Shown piece after piece: positions 8,781-17,755 of a stretch of DNA of 64,000 bases. The notes beneath the pieces are model-generated. The model saw only the letters and a program-made list of their open reading frames with translations. It did no database searches and was not told where the DNA came from. Both the position numbers and the translations under genes were made by a program. This stretch comes from JAFGBI01 sp964454025. Its GTDB lineage: Bacteria; Myxococcota_A; Polyangia; Polyangiales; Polyangiaceae. Position 1 is the stretch's first letter; each line of letters starts with the position of its first letter. The DNA is taken from NCBI GenBank assembly GCA_964454025.1, contig CAYVRP010000003.1, positions 76,567-140,566 of the forward strand. Reading direction: 5' to 3'.

Positions 8781-10450
8781 CGTTGCCGTGCACGGCGCGC
8801 CGGCCTCCGGCCCCGGTTTCCCGCGACCCGCGCGTCGGGGGCGCGGCGCCGCGCCCCCGGCCCGTCGTGGCGGCGCTCGCCGGGCTGGGCGCGGCCCTGG
8901 TGGCTCTGGCCGCGGGTCACGCGAGCCCGCTCCGCGAGGCGGCTGACGCGACGACGGAGCTCGACCTCGGTCGCTCGGCGCGGCTGCTCGCCGAGGTGGA
9001 CAGCGAGGCCACGGTGGTCGCCGTCGAGCGCGCCCGCCTCGCCGTCTACCGGGGTGACTGCCTGACCGCCTCGGTCATCCTCGACGCGGCATCCGCGTCC
9101 GACCCCGGGCCCGACCTCGAGGCTCTGCGCGCGGTCGCGCGCGGCTGCGCGGAGGCCACCGCCGGCGCGCTGGTGGTCGAGGACCGGCGGCATGGCGTCT
9201 GGATCCGGCTACAGGACGCCCGTGACCGCGCGCTCGTGCCTTTCCTGGTCGACGGGGCGGTCCGCGCGCGCGGCTACCTCGAGCGCGAATTCGACCTGCG
9301 CCTGCCGCGTCCCCTGCGGATCGAGCTCGTGCAGGACCTGTTCTCCCTCGCCGCCCTCACCGGGCTCCCGGTCCAGGCGGCGGAGACGACCGGCACCGTG
9401 GGCGTGGCGCGGTGGGGCCGCGTCGTCCTGGTGTCACCGCGCGCGACGACGCGCGGGTATCCCTGGGAGGACACGCTCGCCCACGAGCTCGTCCACCTAT
9501 TTGTCACCCGGGCGACGCGGGACCACGCGCCGCTCTGGCTCCAGGAAGGCATCGCCAAGCAGCACGAGACCCGCTGGCGGGAACGACGGCCTTTCGACGA
9601 CGACACCGACCACGACGCCGTGGCGCGCGAGGCGCTGCTCGCCGGGAACGCCGTCGGGATCGAATCGCTCGGCCACTCCATCGCGCTGTTGCCGACGCCG
9701 GAGATCGCCGCGACGGCCTACTCCGAGGTGACCAGCTTCGTCGGGTTCCTGCGGGCCGAAACCGGTCAGCCCGCGCTACGGCTTCTCTTCGCGGATCTGC
9801 GCGGCCTCGGCGGCGACGACGCGGACCCGGCGCTGCGCAGCGTGACGGGGTACGATCTTGGCGCTTGGCGGGCGCGCTGGGAGGCCGCGCTGCGGGAGCG
9901 CGCGCCGTCTCCGGCGGCGACGACGGCCTCGCCCGCGCTGACCGTCCGCAGCGTGCTCGAGGTGCGAGACCTGGTCCGGCGGGTGCGGCTGGCCGAGCTC
10001 CTCACTCGGCGTGGCCACCACGAGGCCGCGAGCTTCGAGCTCGCTCCGGCGCTCGCGAAGCACCCGAAGGAGCCCAGCTTGCGCTGGCGCGCCGCCAGGT
10101 CTGCACTCGCGCAAGGAAAGGAGGCGGAGGCCGCCGAACGGCTCGGTGACGTGGAGGGGATCGATTCCGTGCACGGTGGCTGGTTTGCTCTCCGCGGAAG
10201 ATTCGCCCAGGACGCAAACGATGAAGCGCTCGCCGAACGGTCGCGCGCGGTTGCCGTGGCGGTCGACCCGCTGCTGGAGGATGTCGCCTGTCAGGGGCAC
10301 CCGAGCTTCGCGCGCGCCGCGCCTGCCGCCGGCCAGGGCGAGGATGACGAGCGTTCACCTGGTGCCGTGGGCTACGAGGCGGGGAAGATGCCCGAAAGCG
10401 AGCCCTGGCGTGCGCTCTGCCTTGCGGCTCGCGCCGTACGCCGCGATTGA
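8777..10450 (+). CDS. Gluzincin-type (peptidase MA-like) protein with TPR tail
   Basis: A 557-residue protein. A hydrophobic segment (VVAALAGLGAALVALAAGHA) near residues 30-50 is a probable signal or anchor. Residues about 236-240 read HELVH, the HExxH zinc site, followed about 20 residues later by WLQEGIAKQHE, whose Glu would be the third ligand, as in MA-clan metallopeptidases. The C-terminal quarter has TPR-like helices (AELLTRRGHHEAASFELAPALAKHPKEPSLRWRAARSAL). It is likely a periplasmic zinc peptidase or an inactive relative; substrates are unknown. Coupled to the DUF4175 gene through an ATGA overlap. Confidence 0.75.
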   Translation: MTLPCTARRPPAPVSRDPRVGGAAPRPRPVVAALAGLGAALVALAAGHASPLREAADATTELDLGRSARLLAEVDSEATVVAVERARLAVYRGDCLTASVILDAASASDPGPDLEALRAVARGCAEATAGALVVEDRRHGVWIRLQDARDRALVPFLVDGAVRARGYLEREFDLRLPRPLRIELVQDLFSLAALTGLPVQAAETTGTVGVARWGRVVLVSPRATTRGYPWEDTLAHELVHLFVTRATRDHAPLWLQEGIAKQHETRWRERRPFDDDTDHDAVAREALLAGNAVGIESLGHSIALLPTPEIAATAYSEVTSFVGFLRAETGQPALRLLFADLRGLGGDDADPALRSVTGYDLGAWRARWEAALRERAPSPAATTASPALTVRSVLEVRDLVRRVRLAELLTRRGHHEAASFELAPALAKHPKEPSLRWRAARSALAQGKEAEAAERLGDVEGIDSVHGGWFALRGRFAQDANDEALAERSRAVAVAVDPLLEDVACQGHPSFARAAPAAGQGEDDERSPGAVGYEAGKMPESEPWRALCLAARAVRRD

Positions 10451-10470
10451 CCCGCTCGGCTCGCGGGGCG

Positions 10471-10476
10471 TACAAT
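10471..10476 (+). promoter_or_regulatory. -10-like TACAAT upstream of psd
   Basis: TACAAT (5/6 to consensus) lies 31 nt before the GTG at 10508 and just after the preceding stop. It predicts a leader of roughly 25 nt for the psd-methyltransferase operon. Confidence 0.42.
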
Positions 10477-10507
10477 TGCTCGGGTCGGCTGCTGACCGAA
10501 GATATCC

Positions 10508-11326
10508 GTGCGACGAGCTTCCGATTTCGCGGCCCCCTTGTTGGCGAAAGTGCCGCGGGTGGCGCTCAGTCGTCTGGTGGGCAGGATGGGCAGACTCCGC
10601 CTCCCTGCCCCCATCGCTCGGCTCTCGGTGGCCGGCTACTGCGCGCTCTGGCGGGTGGACCTCGCCCAGGCCGAGCCCAGCGAGCAGCCGTATCGAACGC
10701 TGGACGCCCTCTTCACGCGGCGGCTCCGGAGCGGCGCGCGGCCGGTGGCGCCGGCAGGGCTGGTGAGCCCCGCGGACGGTCGGCTCGAGGCGGTGGGCGT
10801 GATCGACGAGGGGCGGCTCAGCATCAAGGGGAATGAGTACTCGGTTTCCGAGCTCACCGGGACCGAGCAGGATGCGACCCGCCTCCGTGGAGGGGCCTTC
10901 GTGGTCGTGTACCTCTCCCCGAGCGACTACCACCGCGTGCACTCCCCGGTAGACGGCGAGGTCCATCGCGTGACCGGGATGCCGGGCGACCTGTTCCCGG
11001 TAAACTCGCTGTCGGATCGGGTACCGCGCCTCTTCTGCCGGAACAGCCGGGTTGCCATCGGCCTCGAAACGCGCGACTTTGGCGAGGTCGTGGTGGTGAT
11101 GGTGGGAGCGATGAACGTCGGTCGCATGGGCATCGAGGCGCTGGGGGGCGGTGAGGCGGAACCCGGCGTCACCGTGCTCGATCCACCGCGCCCGGTCGCC
11201 CGCGGCGACGAGATCGGGGTCTTCCACCTCGGGTCGTCCGTCGTCGTCCTCAGCGAGCGGCCGGTGAGCCTCCCGGAGCCGGGGCGACGGGTGAAGTACG
11301 GTGAGTCCCTGCTTGTGGCATCATGA
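10508..11326 (+). CDS. psd: Phosphatidylserine decarboxylase proenzyme
   Basis: A 272-residue protein matching bacterial Psd, which decarboxylates phosphatidylserine to phosphatidylethanolamine at the inner membrane. Visible signatures are SPADGRLEAVG, VVYLSPSDYHRVHSPVDGEV, LFPVN and the C-terminal FHLGSSVVVL around residues 237-246. In this family the enzyme self-cleaves between Gly and Ser of LGS(T/S) and the new N-terminal Ser becomes the pyruvoyl cofactor; LGSS here replaces the more common LGST. Length is normal. The GTG start lacks a clear Shine-Dalgarno. The stop overlaps the ATG of a methyltransferase gene (ATGA). Confidence 0.93.
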   Translation: MRRASDFAAPLLAKVPRVALSRLVGRMGRLRLPAPIARLSVAGYCALWRVDLAQAEPSEQPYRTLDALFTRRLRSGARPVAPAGLVSPADGRLEAVGVIDEGRLSIKGNEYSVSELTGTEQDATRLRGGAFVVVYLSPSDYHRVHSPVDGEVHRVTGMPGDLFPVNSLSDRVPRLFCRNSRVAIGLETRDFGEVVVVMVGAMNVGRMGIEALGGGEAEPGVTVLDPPRPVARGDEIGVFHLGSSVVVLSERPVSLPEPGRRVKYGESLLVAS

Positions 11327-13788
11327 GCACCGAGGATCCGAGCTTGGGTGCGGAAACCCCGACCGGGCGGGCGTCGCTGGATGACGAGGCACCGCCGAGC
11401 ATCCCCGATCTGGCGGACGACTCGGATCCCGCTGTCCCGGAGCCGAGCTTCAGCGAAGCGGAAGCCGTCTCGGGGGCGCGACGCTTGAAGCCGCCACCGA
11501 AGCCCCGCCCGCGGCGCTCGGACGCGAGCGCGCTCGGTCCTCCACCCAAGCCGCAGCGACCTCGCGCCGCGCCGGAGGCGCCTCACGAGGACGCTCCGGC
11601 GATCGACCCGCTGGTGGCTGCCGTGGCGGGACGGTTCGAGGCGGCGGTCGCTCAGACCGTGGCGCCGCGTTCGCCCGCAGCGGCGCCGCGACCATCCACG
11701 CCCGCGTCTTCGGCCGGGAAGCCGCCGCCGGTGGCGGGAGCCCCCGGCCCTCCATCGGGCGCGCCGCCTCCGGCCGGTGCGCCAGCCCCACCTTCCAGGA
11801 TCGCGTCCTCGGCTCCGCCGCCAGCGGGGTCGGCTCCGACCGCTCAGTCTGCGGCCAAGGCCCGCTCGATGGCCGCGTCGCCCGCGGCGTCGACGCCCGG
11901 CGCGACGGCGGCGGCCCCAACTGCTTCCCGGTCCCCAGCCGCTGTACCCGCTCCGCCGCGCCCCGCGGGCCCGGGTGCCTCCAGAGAAGCGGGCAGCGAC
12001 CGACCGCCGACGCACTCGCCACAGCCGGGCGCGGCCAGCAGAGGCGCTGCTTCGCCGGAGCTGCCCGCGACCCCTCCCGTCGCCGCCGGGGGTGGGCTTG
12101 CCTCCCCCGCCGGCCCCGCTACGCCCGCCCGGGTCGCGGCTGGTACCGCAGACCCCGCCGCTCCCGCGCCTCGCCCGCCTCCGCGCGTTAGGTCCGACCC
12201 GCCCACCGCGGTCACCTATCCCACGGCGAGCCAACCGCCGCCTGCCGGCTCCGACTCCGATCCGCCTGCCCCGGCCTCCCTGCGGGCGATGCGCATCATC
12301 GCCGTCGGCGAGTACTCCTCGCCGAACCAGGCGGAGCTGACGCCTGCGCCGGCTCCCCCGCTCTCGACCGGAGGTGACGTCGCGGAGGCGGAAACCGAGC
12401 CGGCTCGACCGGCGATCCTCCCAGCACCGGCGCCCACCGCACCGTCCGGAGACTTGCCGCCGCCTGCCCCGGCACCCCGCCTCGTCCCGCCTCCACCTCC
12501 CCCACCGCCCCCGCCCGCGCGACCCGTCGCCCGCACGGAAGCGGACGCCAACGAGCGCGGCCCCGAAGCGCCGGCGGCGCCGAAGCCCCGCGTGGAGGCT
12601 CCCAAGCCGCCGGCGGTCGCCGGGGCTGTCACCGGGCCGCGGCTGGCGGACGGCGACCTCCCCTCCATCATCGTCGCCGCTGATCCCGTCGCCGTGGTTT
12701 CCAGCGCGGCCGCTGCGGCGGAGCTGCCCACCCCTGCCGCCGCGGAGGCGAGCGCCGCGACGTCCCCTACCGTCCTCTCGCCCCCGGCCGCGCCCCGCCC
12801 CCGCGCGGTCCCCCGCCCAGCGCGAGAGCGGCGCGAGGTGGAGGCCCTCGCCGACTCCTCGCCGCCGGCACTCGAGGAGCTCGACCTGGACGAGGTGCCC
12901 TCGACGGAGCGCAGGTCCGCGGAGCCGATCGAGGTTCTCCCCGATTCAGCGCCCGATGCGGCGGCGCCGAGGCCACCTCCGCCCCCGCGCCGTCCGCCCC
13001 CGGTCCCGCGCGAGATCCGGGAGGAGCCCGACAAGAAGCCGCTGCGGCGTCCCTGGTGGGAGGAGCTCTTCCTCGAGGACTTCTCGCGCGCGGAATATCG
13101 CCTCAGCGACGAGCAGCTCGTCAAGGAGGTGAGCTTCATCGAGGAGGCGCTGGGCGTCTCCACCAACGGCGTCATCCTCGACCTCTGCTGCGGATCGGGT
13201 CGCCACGCGGTCGAGCTCGCCCGCCGCGGGTACGGCGTCGTCGGGTTCGATCTTTCGCTCTACCAGCTGGCGCTGGCCCAGGACGTGGCCCAGGAGCGGG
13301 GCCAGAAGATAAACTTCCTCCAGGGCGACGTCCGCGAGATGGCGTTCGAGGAGATGTTCGACGGCATCTACTGCTGGAACACCAGCTACGGCTACTTCGA
13401 GGAGGAGAAGAACCTCGCGGTCGCGCAGCGGATGTTCCGCGCGCTCCGCCCGGGCGGCTCGCTCCTGATCGACGTGGCGAACCGTGACTTCGTCGCGCGG
13501 CACAGCCCGTCCCAGGTCTGGTTCGAGGGGGACGGTTGCGTCTGCATGGACGACGCGTCTGTCGACTTCATCACCAGTCGGCTGCGCGTGAAGCGGTCCA
13601 TCATCTTCGATGATGGCCGCCAGAAGGAGTGCTACTACACGATCCGCCTCTACTCGATGCACGAGCTCGGCAAGCTCTTGCACGACGTCGGCTTCCGGGT
13701 GACCGAGGCGAGCGGGGATCTGACGACTCCGAACGTCTTCCTCGGGGCCTACTCGCCGCGCATCATCATGGTCGCCCAGCGCCCTTGA
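11323..13788 (+). CDS. SAM methyltransferase with long Pro/Ala-rich N-terminus
   Basis: An 821-residue protein. Residues 1 to about 565 are low-complexity Pro/Ala/Ser/Arg with little structure. Residues about 570-821 are a class I SAM-dependent methyltransferase: motif I VILDLCCGSGRHAVEL near 610, then VVGFDLSLYQLALAQ, FLQGDVREM, the acceptor-side segment DGIYCWNTSYGYF and LRPGGSLLIDVANRD. There is no signal peptide or membrane helix. It is translationally coupled to psd (ATGA), so methylation of phosphatidylethanolamine or a related lipid is possible, but the domain alone does not reveal the substrate. The disordered half is encoded in frame with no stop, so it may serve as a localisation or docking tail. 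Confidence 0.82.
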   Translation: MSTEDPSLGAETPTGRASLDDEAPPSIPDLADDSDPAVPEPSFSEAEAVSGARRLKPPPKPRPRRSDASALGPPPKPQRPRAAPEAPHEDAPAIDPLVAAVAGRFEAAVAQTVAPRSPAAAPRPSTPASSAGKPPPVAGAPGPPSGAPPPAGAPAPPSRIASSAPPPAGSAPTAQSAAKARSMAASPAASTPGATAAAPTASRSPAAVPAPPRPAGPGASREAGSDRPPTHSPQPGAASRGAASPELPATPPVAAGGGLASPAGPATPARVAAGTADPAAPAPRPPPRVRSDPPTAVTYPTASQPPPAGSDSDPPAPASLRAMRIIAVGEYSSPNQAELTPAPAPPLSTGGDVAEAETEPARPAILPAPAPTAPSGDLPPPAPAPRLVPPPPPPPPPPARPVARTEADANERGPEAPAAPKPRVEAPKPPAVAGAVTGPRLADGDLPSIIVAADPVAVVSSAAAAAELPTPAAAEASAATSPTVLSPPAAPRPRAVPRPARERREVEALADSSPPALEELDLDEVPSTERRSAEPIEVLPDSAPDAAAPRPPPPPRRPPPVPREIREEPDKKPLRRPWWEELFLEDFSRAEYRLSDEQLVKEVSFIEEALGVSTNGVILDLCCGSGRHAVELARRGYGVVGFDLSLYQLALAQDVAQERGQKINFLQGDVREMAFEEMFDGIYCWNTSYGYFEEEKNLAVAQRMFRALRPGGSLLIDVANRDFVARHSPSQVWFEGDGCVCMDDASVDFITSRLRVKRSIIFDDGRQKECYYTIRLYSMHELGKLLHDVGFRVTEASGDLTTPNVFLGAYSPRIIMVAQRP

Positions 13789-13790
13789 CG

Positions 13791-13807
13791 CCGCGTCCCC
13801 GACGCGG
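13791..13807. terminator. Hairpin between convergent genes
   Basis: A perfect 7-bp stem, CCGCGTC/GACGCGG, with a CCC loop begins three bases after the methyltransferase stop. The 64-bp gap separates two convergent genes. There is no T-tract, so it would be a weak or Rho-assisted terminator. Confidence 0.35.
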
Positions 13808-13851
13808 GTGCCCCCCCGGGTCACCGGCGGGGCAGCGAGCGCTGTCACACC

Positions 13852-14244
13852 TCAGTCGCAGGTGACGTAGGCGCCGCCGTCGCGCTCGTCGCAGCGGCAG
13901 CCGCCGCCGAGGACGGCGGTGACGCACGCGCAGTTCGACCGGGTTTCGCACTCGGGGACGAAGCTGCACGCCGGCCCGCCGCGGACCCCGAGATCGCAGT
14001 ACCACCCCTGCAGGCAGAAGCTCTCGCCGCAGTCGAAGCACCCCTCGTCCGTGCAGTAGCTCGCGACCATCGTCGAGGACTCCGCGGGCGCTTCGACGCG
14101 GGCGGTGTCCCCGTCGGCGCCCGTCGCGTCGCCCGGCGAGGCCGGCGGGGGCGCGCCCCCGCCGCAGGCCAGCGACAGGACCGGGAGGGCCCCGGCGACG
14201 AGCCGCCAGCGGTAGCGCAACCACGGGGATCTCCGGCGCTGCAT
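13852..14244 (-). CDS. Cysteine-rich lipoprotein
   Basis: A 130-residue protein. The N-terminus (basic RRRSPWLRYRWR, then LVAGALPVLSLAC) is a lipoprotein signal with a lipobox. A Pro/Ala/Gly linker follows, and then about 65 residues with a dense set of cysteines (YCTDEGCFDCGESFCLQ, YCDLG, CETRSNCACV, GGCRCDE, VTCD) that would form disulfides in the periplasm or outside the cell. It is not a recognised family; the spacing is reminiscent of small EGF/knottin-like modules. Start ATG 14244. A stand-alone reverse-strand gene between the hairpin and an unknown gene. Confidence 0.7.
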   Translation of the reverse strand: MQRRRSPWLRYRWRLVAGALPVLSLACGGGAPPPASPGDATGADGDTARVEAPAESSTMVASYCTDEGCFDCGESFCLQGWYCDLGVRGGPACSFVPECETRSNCACVTAVLGGGCRCDERDGGAYVTCD

Positions 14245-14387
14245 GTCGGCTCCCTATACGTCGTCGCCCCACGGCACGACAAGGCTCCCGCGCGCCCCGC
14301 CGCGGGACGTGCACCCGGACCCCATGCCGGCGCGCCGGGTTCCGCGCGTGGCGGCAGGCTCGGCGCCCCGGGGTCGGGTCCCGCCCC

Positions 14388-14822
14388 TCACGGCGGCGGC
14401 TCGAGATCGAGGTCGTGACCGAGCCGGCGCAGCGCCTCGGTGACGGCCTGCCGGTCCGCCGCCTCCGCCGTTCCCGCGCCGGCTCGCTCGAGCGCCACCC
14501 GCAGGGCCGCGGCCTCCAACGAGGACAGCGCCATCGTCCGCACGAAGGAGAGCTCCTCGATGCGGTAACGCAGGATCACGCGCCCGTCGGCGAGGACCTG
14601 CTGGCCCAGCACCTCGGCGTGGACGCGGCTCTGGCCCGCGAGCTGCCGCACGACGCCGCGAACGCGCGCCGCGCGCCGGCGCACGCGGCGCGCGGCTGGC
14701 TGCTCGAAGAGCCCGAAGAAGCGGTTGCGGGAGAAGCTGGTCGGGACCAGCACCAGCGCGCAGAGCAGTCCGTCGAGATCGACCTCGAGCCCGGTGAAGC
14801 CAGGGGCTTCCGACGGCATCAT
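14388..14822 (-). CDS. Conserved-looking protein of unknown function
   Basis: About 144 residues with no signal peptide or membrane helix and a beta-alpha pattern (GLEVDLDGLLCALVLVPTSF, ADGRVILRYRIEELSFVRTM). It ends in acidic and proline residues. Codon bias matches the neighbouring genes. It lies 162 bp downstream of prfA on the same strand, where many bacteria carry prmC, but it has no NPPY or SAM motif and is not PrmC. An ATG-ATG pair (14822, 14819) is the most likely start; a TTG two codons earlier is also open. I do not recognise the family. Confidence 0.55.
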   Translation of the reverse strand: MMPSEAPGFTGLEVDLDGLLCALVLVPTSFSRNRFFGLFEQPAARRVRRRAARVRGVVRQLAGQSRVHAEVLGQQVLADGRVILRYRIEELSFVRTMALSSLEAAALRVALERAGAGTAEAADRQAVTEALRRLGHDLDLEPPP

Positions 14823-14984
14823 CGCCAATCATCGCCGAAGGCTCGCGCCAAACCAAGGCCTGCTCGCCGCGCCTCCGGCGCGGGTCCCGGAGGCTCCGGC
14901 CGCGTCTCCGGAGCCGCCCGCGCCGTCGCGGGCGCGCCGCCGGATCCCGCCCGACCCGCGGCCCCGCGGCGCCTCTGCCCCCGC

Positions 14985-16058
14985 TCAGCCCTCGGGCCCC
15001 AGCGCCTGCAGGCGCGCCGCCTCGTGCCAGGCGACCAGGGCGCTCACCAGCTCGTCGAGCTCACCGTCGATGACGCGGTCGAGCTTGTAGATCGTCAGCC
15101 CGAGGCGGTGATCGGTGAGGCGGTTCTGCGGGAAGTTGTAGGTGCGGATCTTCTCCGAGCGATCGCCGGCCTTCACCATCCCGCGCCGCTCGTCGCGGAT
15201 GGCTTCGGACTGCCGCTCCAGCTCCAGGTCGAGCAGCCGGCTGCGCAGGATCTTCAGCGCGCGGGCCTTGTTCTTGATCTGGCTCCGCTCGTCCTGGCAC
15301 TTGACGATCATCCCCGTGGGCAGGTGCGTCACCTGCACCGCGCTGTTGGTGGTGTTCACCCCCTGCCCGCCCGGGCCGCCGGCGGCGGCGATGTCGAAGC
15401 GCAGATCCTTCTCGTCGAGCACCACGTCGACCTCATCGGCCTCGGGCAGCACCGCCACCGTCGCCGTCGAGGTGTGGATGCGCCCCTGCGCTTCAGTCTC
15501 GGGGACCCGCTGCACCCGGTGCACGCCGCTCTCGTGCCGGAGGCTCGAGTACACCCGGTGCCCGGTCACCAGCACGATGGCCTCCTTCAAGCCCCCGGCG
15601 GCCGCGTCGCTCGTGCTCAGCAGCTCCACGCGCCAGCCCCGGCGTTCAGCGAAGCGCGAGTACATGCGGAGCAGATCCGCGGCGAAGAGCGCCGCCTCCT
15701 CGCCCCCCGTGCCCGCCCGGATCTCCAGCACCGTGTTCTTGTCGTCATTGGGATCGCTGGGCAGCAGCAGCACCCGGAGCCGTCGCTCGAGCTCGCCGCG
15801 CCGTGCCTCGAGTTCGGGGAGCTCCTCGGCAGCGAGCTCCCCGAGCTCGGGGTCGGCGAGCGCCTGCCGGTCCTCGTCGATCTGCCTTCCCACGCGCTGC
15901 CACTCGCGGTAGGCGGCGACCAGATCGCAGAGGCGCCCGCGCTCGCGGTTGAGATCGCGCATGCGCCGCGGGCTCGCCAGCACGTCCGCGCCGCAAAGAA
16001 GCTGCTCGATCTCCTCGAGCCGCCGCGCGAAACCTTCGAGCTTCTCGGTGGGGATCAT
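14985..16058 (-). CDS. prfA: Peptide chain release factor 1
   Basis: A 357-residue protein of normal RF1 length. It carries the universal GGQ peptidyl-transferase motif in GGPGGQGVNTTNSAVQV and the PxT stop-codon recognition tripeptide as PET in QRVPETEAQGRIHTS, which marks RF1 (UAA/UAG) rather than RF2. Coiled N-terminal helices (residues 1 to about 100) form domain 1. It releases finished peptides on the ribosome. It lies 141 bp downstream of rpmE on the same strand, a common arrangement. The ATG at 16058 has no strong Shine-Dalgarno. No prmC follows. Confidence 0.96.
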   Translation of the reverse strand: MIPTEKLEGFARRLEEIEQLLCGADVLASPRRMRDLNRERGRLCDLVAAYREWQRVGRQIDEDRQALADPELGELAAEELPELEARRGELERRLRVLLLPSDPNDDKNTVLEIRAGTGGEEAALFAADLLRMYSRFAERRGWRVELLSTSDAAAGGLKEAIVLVTGHRVYSSLRHESGVHRVQRVPETEAQGRIHTSTATVAVLPEADEVDVVLDEKDLRFDIAAAGGPGGQGVNTTNSAVQVTHLPTGMIVKCQDERSQIKNKARALKILRSRLLDLELERQSEAIRDERRGMVKAGDRSEKIRTYNFPQNRLTDHRLGLTIYKLDRVIDGELDELVSALVAWHEAARLQALGPEG

Positions 16059-16199
16059 GCCCGTCGCCAGGGGTGGGGTGGGGGGTCACCGCGCGTGCTC
16101 AACGTTGCCAAGACGGACCGCTGTCCCGCTGGCCCCGTGGCGACGGCGTCACCCCGCCGAGCCCACCCGAGCGACGGCGGGCGGCCTCGACGCCGACCT

Positions 16200-16409
16200 T
16201 CACGCCCTGGCCGCGCGCGCGTACTTCTTCCGGAACCGATCGATGCGGCCTGCCGCATCGACGAGCCGTTGCTTGCCCGTGAAGAACGGGTGGCACTGCG
16301 AGCAGACGTCGACCGAGAGCTCGCGCGCGGTGGAGCGGGTCACGAAGTTGTTGCCGCACGCGCAGGTGACCGTGACGACGTGGTAGTTCGGGTGGATGCC
16401 TTGCTTCAT
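16200..16409 (-). CDS. rpmE: 50S ribosomal protein L31
   Basis: A 69-residue protein beginning MKQGIHPNYHVVTVTCACGN; the frame continues upstream but this Met is the family start. It is the zinc-binding (C+) form of L31: a CxC pair (CACGNNF) and a CxxC pair (CSQCHPFFTG) hold one zinc. The C-terminus is basic (RKKYARAARA), as expected for a ribosomal protein. It heads a reverse-strand group with prfA, and its promoter must lie in the 223-bp divergent region shared with the DUF362 gene. Confidence 0.95.
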   Translation of the reverse strand: MKQGIHPNYHVVTVTCACGNNFVTRSTARELSVDVCSQCHPFFTGKQRLVDAAGRIDRFRKKYARAARA

Positions 16410-16632
16410 GGCGCTGCCTCGGCTCCGCCGGCGGGGCGATCGGGGGGGGCGAGAGCTTGCCCCCAATCCTTCCTTTCATCAAGCGCGCGACCGGCGACCC
16501 CGCCCCGCCTCGATCGCACAGGGGCTCTGCTGCATATTGTCTTTTCAATCCCGATACTTGGGATATTCGCGTGGCTCGCCCCCCGGGGCGGTGGCGGGGT
16601 GAGATTCCGTCACCTATCGTTACTTTCCTCGC

Positions 16633-17604
16633 ATGAGCGACCGCCCCACCCGGAGAGAGCTGCTGCGTCGCGTCGCGGCCAGCGGGGCCGCGCTCACCGC
16701 TGCCGCGGTCACCGGCCGTCTCGCTCACGACGCCAGCGGCGCGACGGCGGGACCCGAGGTCGGGGGCGGGCAGGTGCGCGACTTCGGGGTGCGCGCGGAG
16801 CCCGGGCGACCCGTCCTCGCCATCGCGCGGACCTCGCGGGACCCCGCGGTGCTCACGCGGCTGGCGATCGACGCGCTCGGCGGCATGACCCGCTTCGTGT
16901 CTCGCGGCGACGTGGTCGCGGTCAAGCCCAACATCGGGTGGGATCGCCTGCCCATCCACGCGGCCAACACCAACCCCGCGGTCGTCGCGGAGGTCGTCCG
17001 GCTCGCGCTCGACGCGGGGGCGAAGACGGTCGTGGTGACGGACGTCTCCTGCAACGAGGCTCAGCGCTGCTTCCAGCGGTCCGGGATCTGGGCCGCCGCG
17101 CACGCCGCGGGGGCCACGGTCGTACTTCCGGCCGCGCACCGCTTCCGGTCGCTGCACCTCGGCGGCGAGGTGCTGCAGGAGTGGCCCGTCTTCGCGCCGC
17201 TGGTCAGCGCGGATCGGGTCATCAACGTCCCCGTCGCCAAGCACCACAACCTCGCGCGCTACACGGGCGCGATGAAGAACTGGTACGGGATCCTGGGCGG
17301 GCGCAGGAACCGGCTCCACCAGGACATCGACGTCTCGATCGCCGATCTCGCTACCTTCCTCCGACCCACGCTCACCGTGCTCGACGCGACGCGCGTGCTG
17401 CTGCGCAACGGCCCCCAGGGCGGCAACGTGGACGACGCGAAGGACCTCGACCAGGTCATCGCCGGCACCGATCCGGTGGCCATCGACGCCTATGGCGCGA
17501 CCCTGATCGGCGAGCGCCCCGAACGCATCGGCTACCTCGCGCTCGGCCGCGCGCGCGGGCTCGGCGACGATCGCTGGGAGGCCGTCGCCCGGGTGGAGGT
17601 GTAG
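16633..17604 (+). CDS. DUF362 protein with twin-arginine signal
   Basis: A 323-residue protein. The N-terminus TRRELLRRVAASGAALTAAAV is a Tat signal (RRxLL followed by a hydrophobic stretch), implying export in folded form. The body is DUF362: VAVKPNIGWDR, HAANTNPAVVAEVV, VINVPVAKHHNLARYTGAMKNWYGILGG and GTDPVAIDAYGATLIG. DUF362 proteins are often fused to or placed beside 4Fe-4S ferredoxins, but no cysteine cluster motif is seen here. The polyferredoxin gene follows directly on the same strand, so the two are likely one redox unit. The ATG is preceded by TATCGT 12 nt upstream. The reaction catalysed is unknown. Confidence 0.85.
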   Translation: MSDRPTRRELLRRVAASGAALTAAAVTGRLAHDASGATAGPEVGGGQVRDFGVRAEPGRPVLAIARTSRDPAVLTRLAIDALGGMTRFVSRGDVVAVKPNIGWDRLPIHAANTNPAVVAEVVRLALDAGAKTVVVTDVSCNEAQRCFQRSGIWAAAHAAGATVVLPAAHRFRSLHLGGEVLQEWPVFAPLVSADRVINVPVAKHHNLARYTGAMKNWYGILGGRRNRLHQDIDVSIADLATFLRPTLTVLDATRVLLRNGPQGGNVDDAKDLDQVIAGTDPVAIDAYGATLIGERPERIGYLALGRARGLGDDRWEAVARVEV

Positions 17605-17755
17605 CCTGGACCCGGTCGCTCGCACGCCCGCCAGCGCCCATCGGCGGTTCCTCGCGTGGCTCCGCGGCCGCTGGCCGGCGGAGCGCGCGCCGGGTTCGGT
17701 CGCCCGTGTCCCCATCCGCCGCCGGATCCGGCTGCGCGTCTGGGCGCGCCGCCTG

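Noticed and set aside
14388..14822. prmC (release-factor methyltransferase) downstream of prfA
   Set aside because: No NPPY or SAM-binding motif; the protein is too short and of a different pattern.
16530..16575. AT-rich patch between rpmE and the DUF362 gene as a defined promoter
   Set aside because: Hexamers such as TTGTCT and GATATT are present, but spacings (19 bp or more, or under 12) do not fit in either direction, so no site was called.
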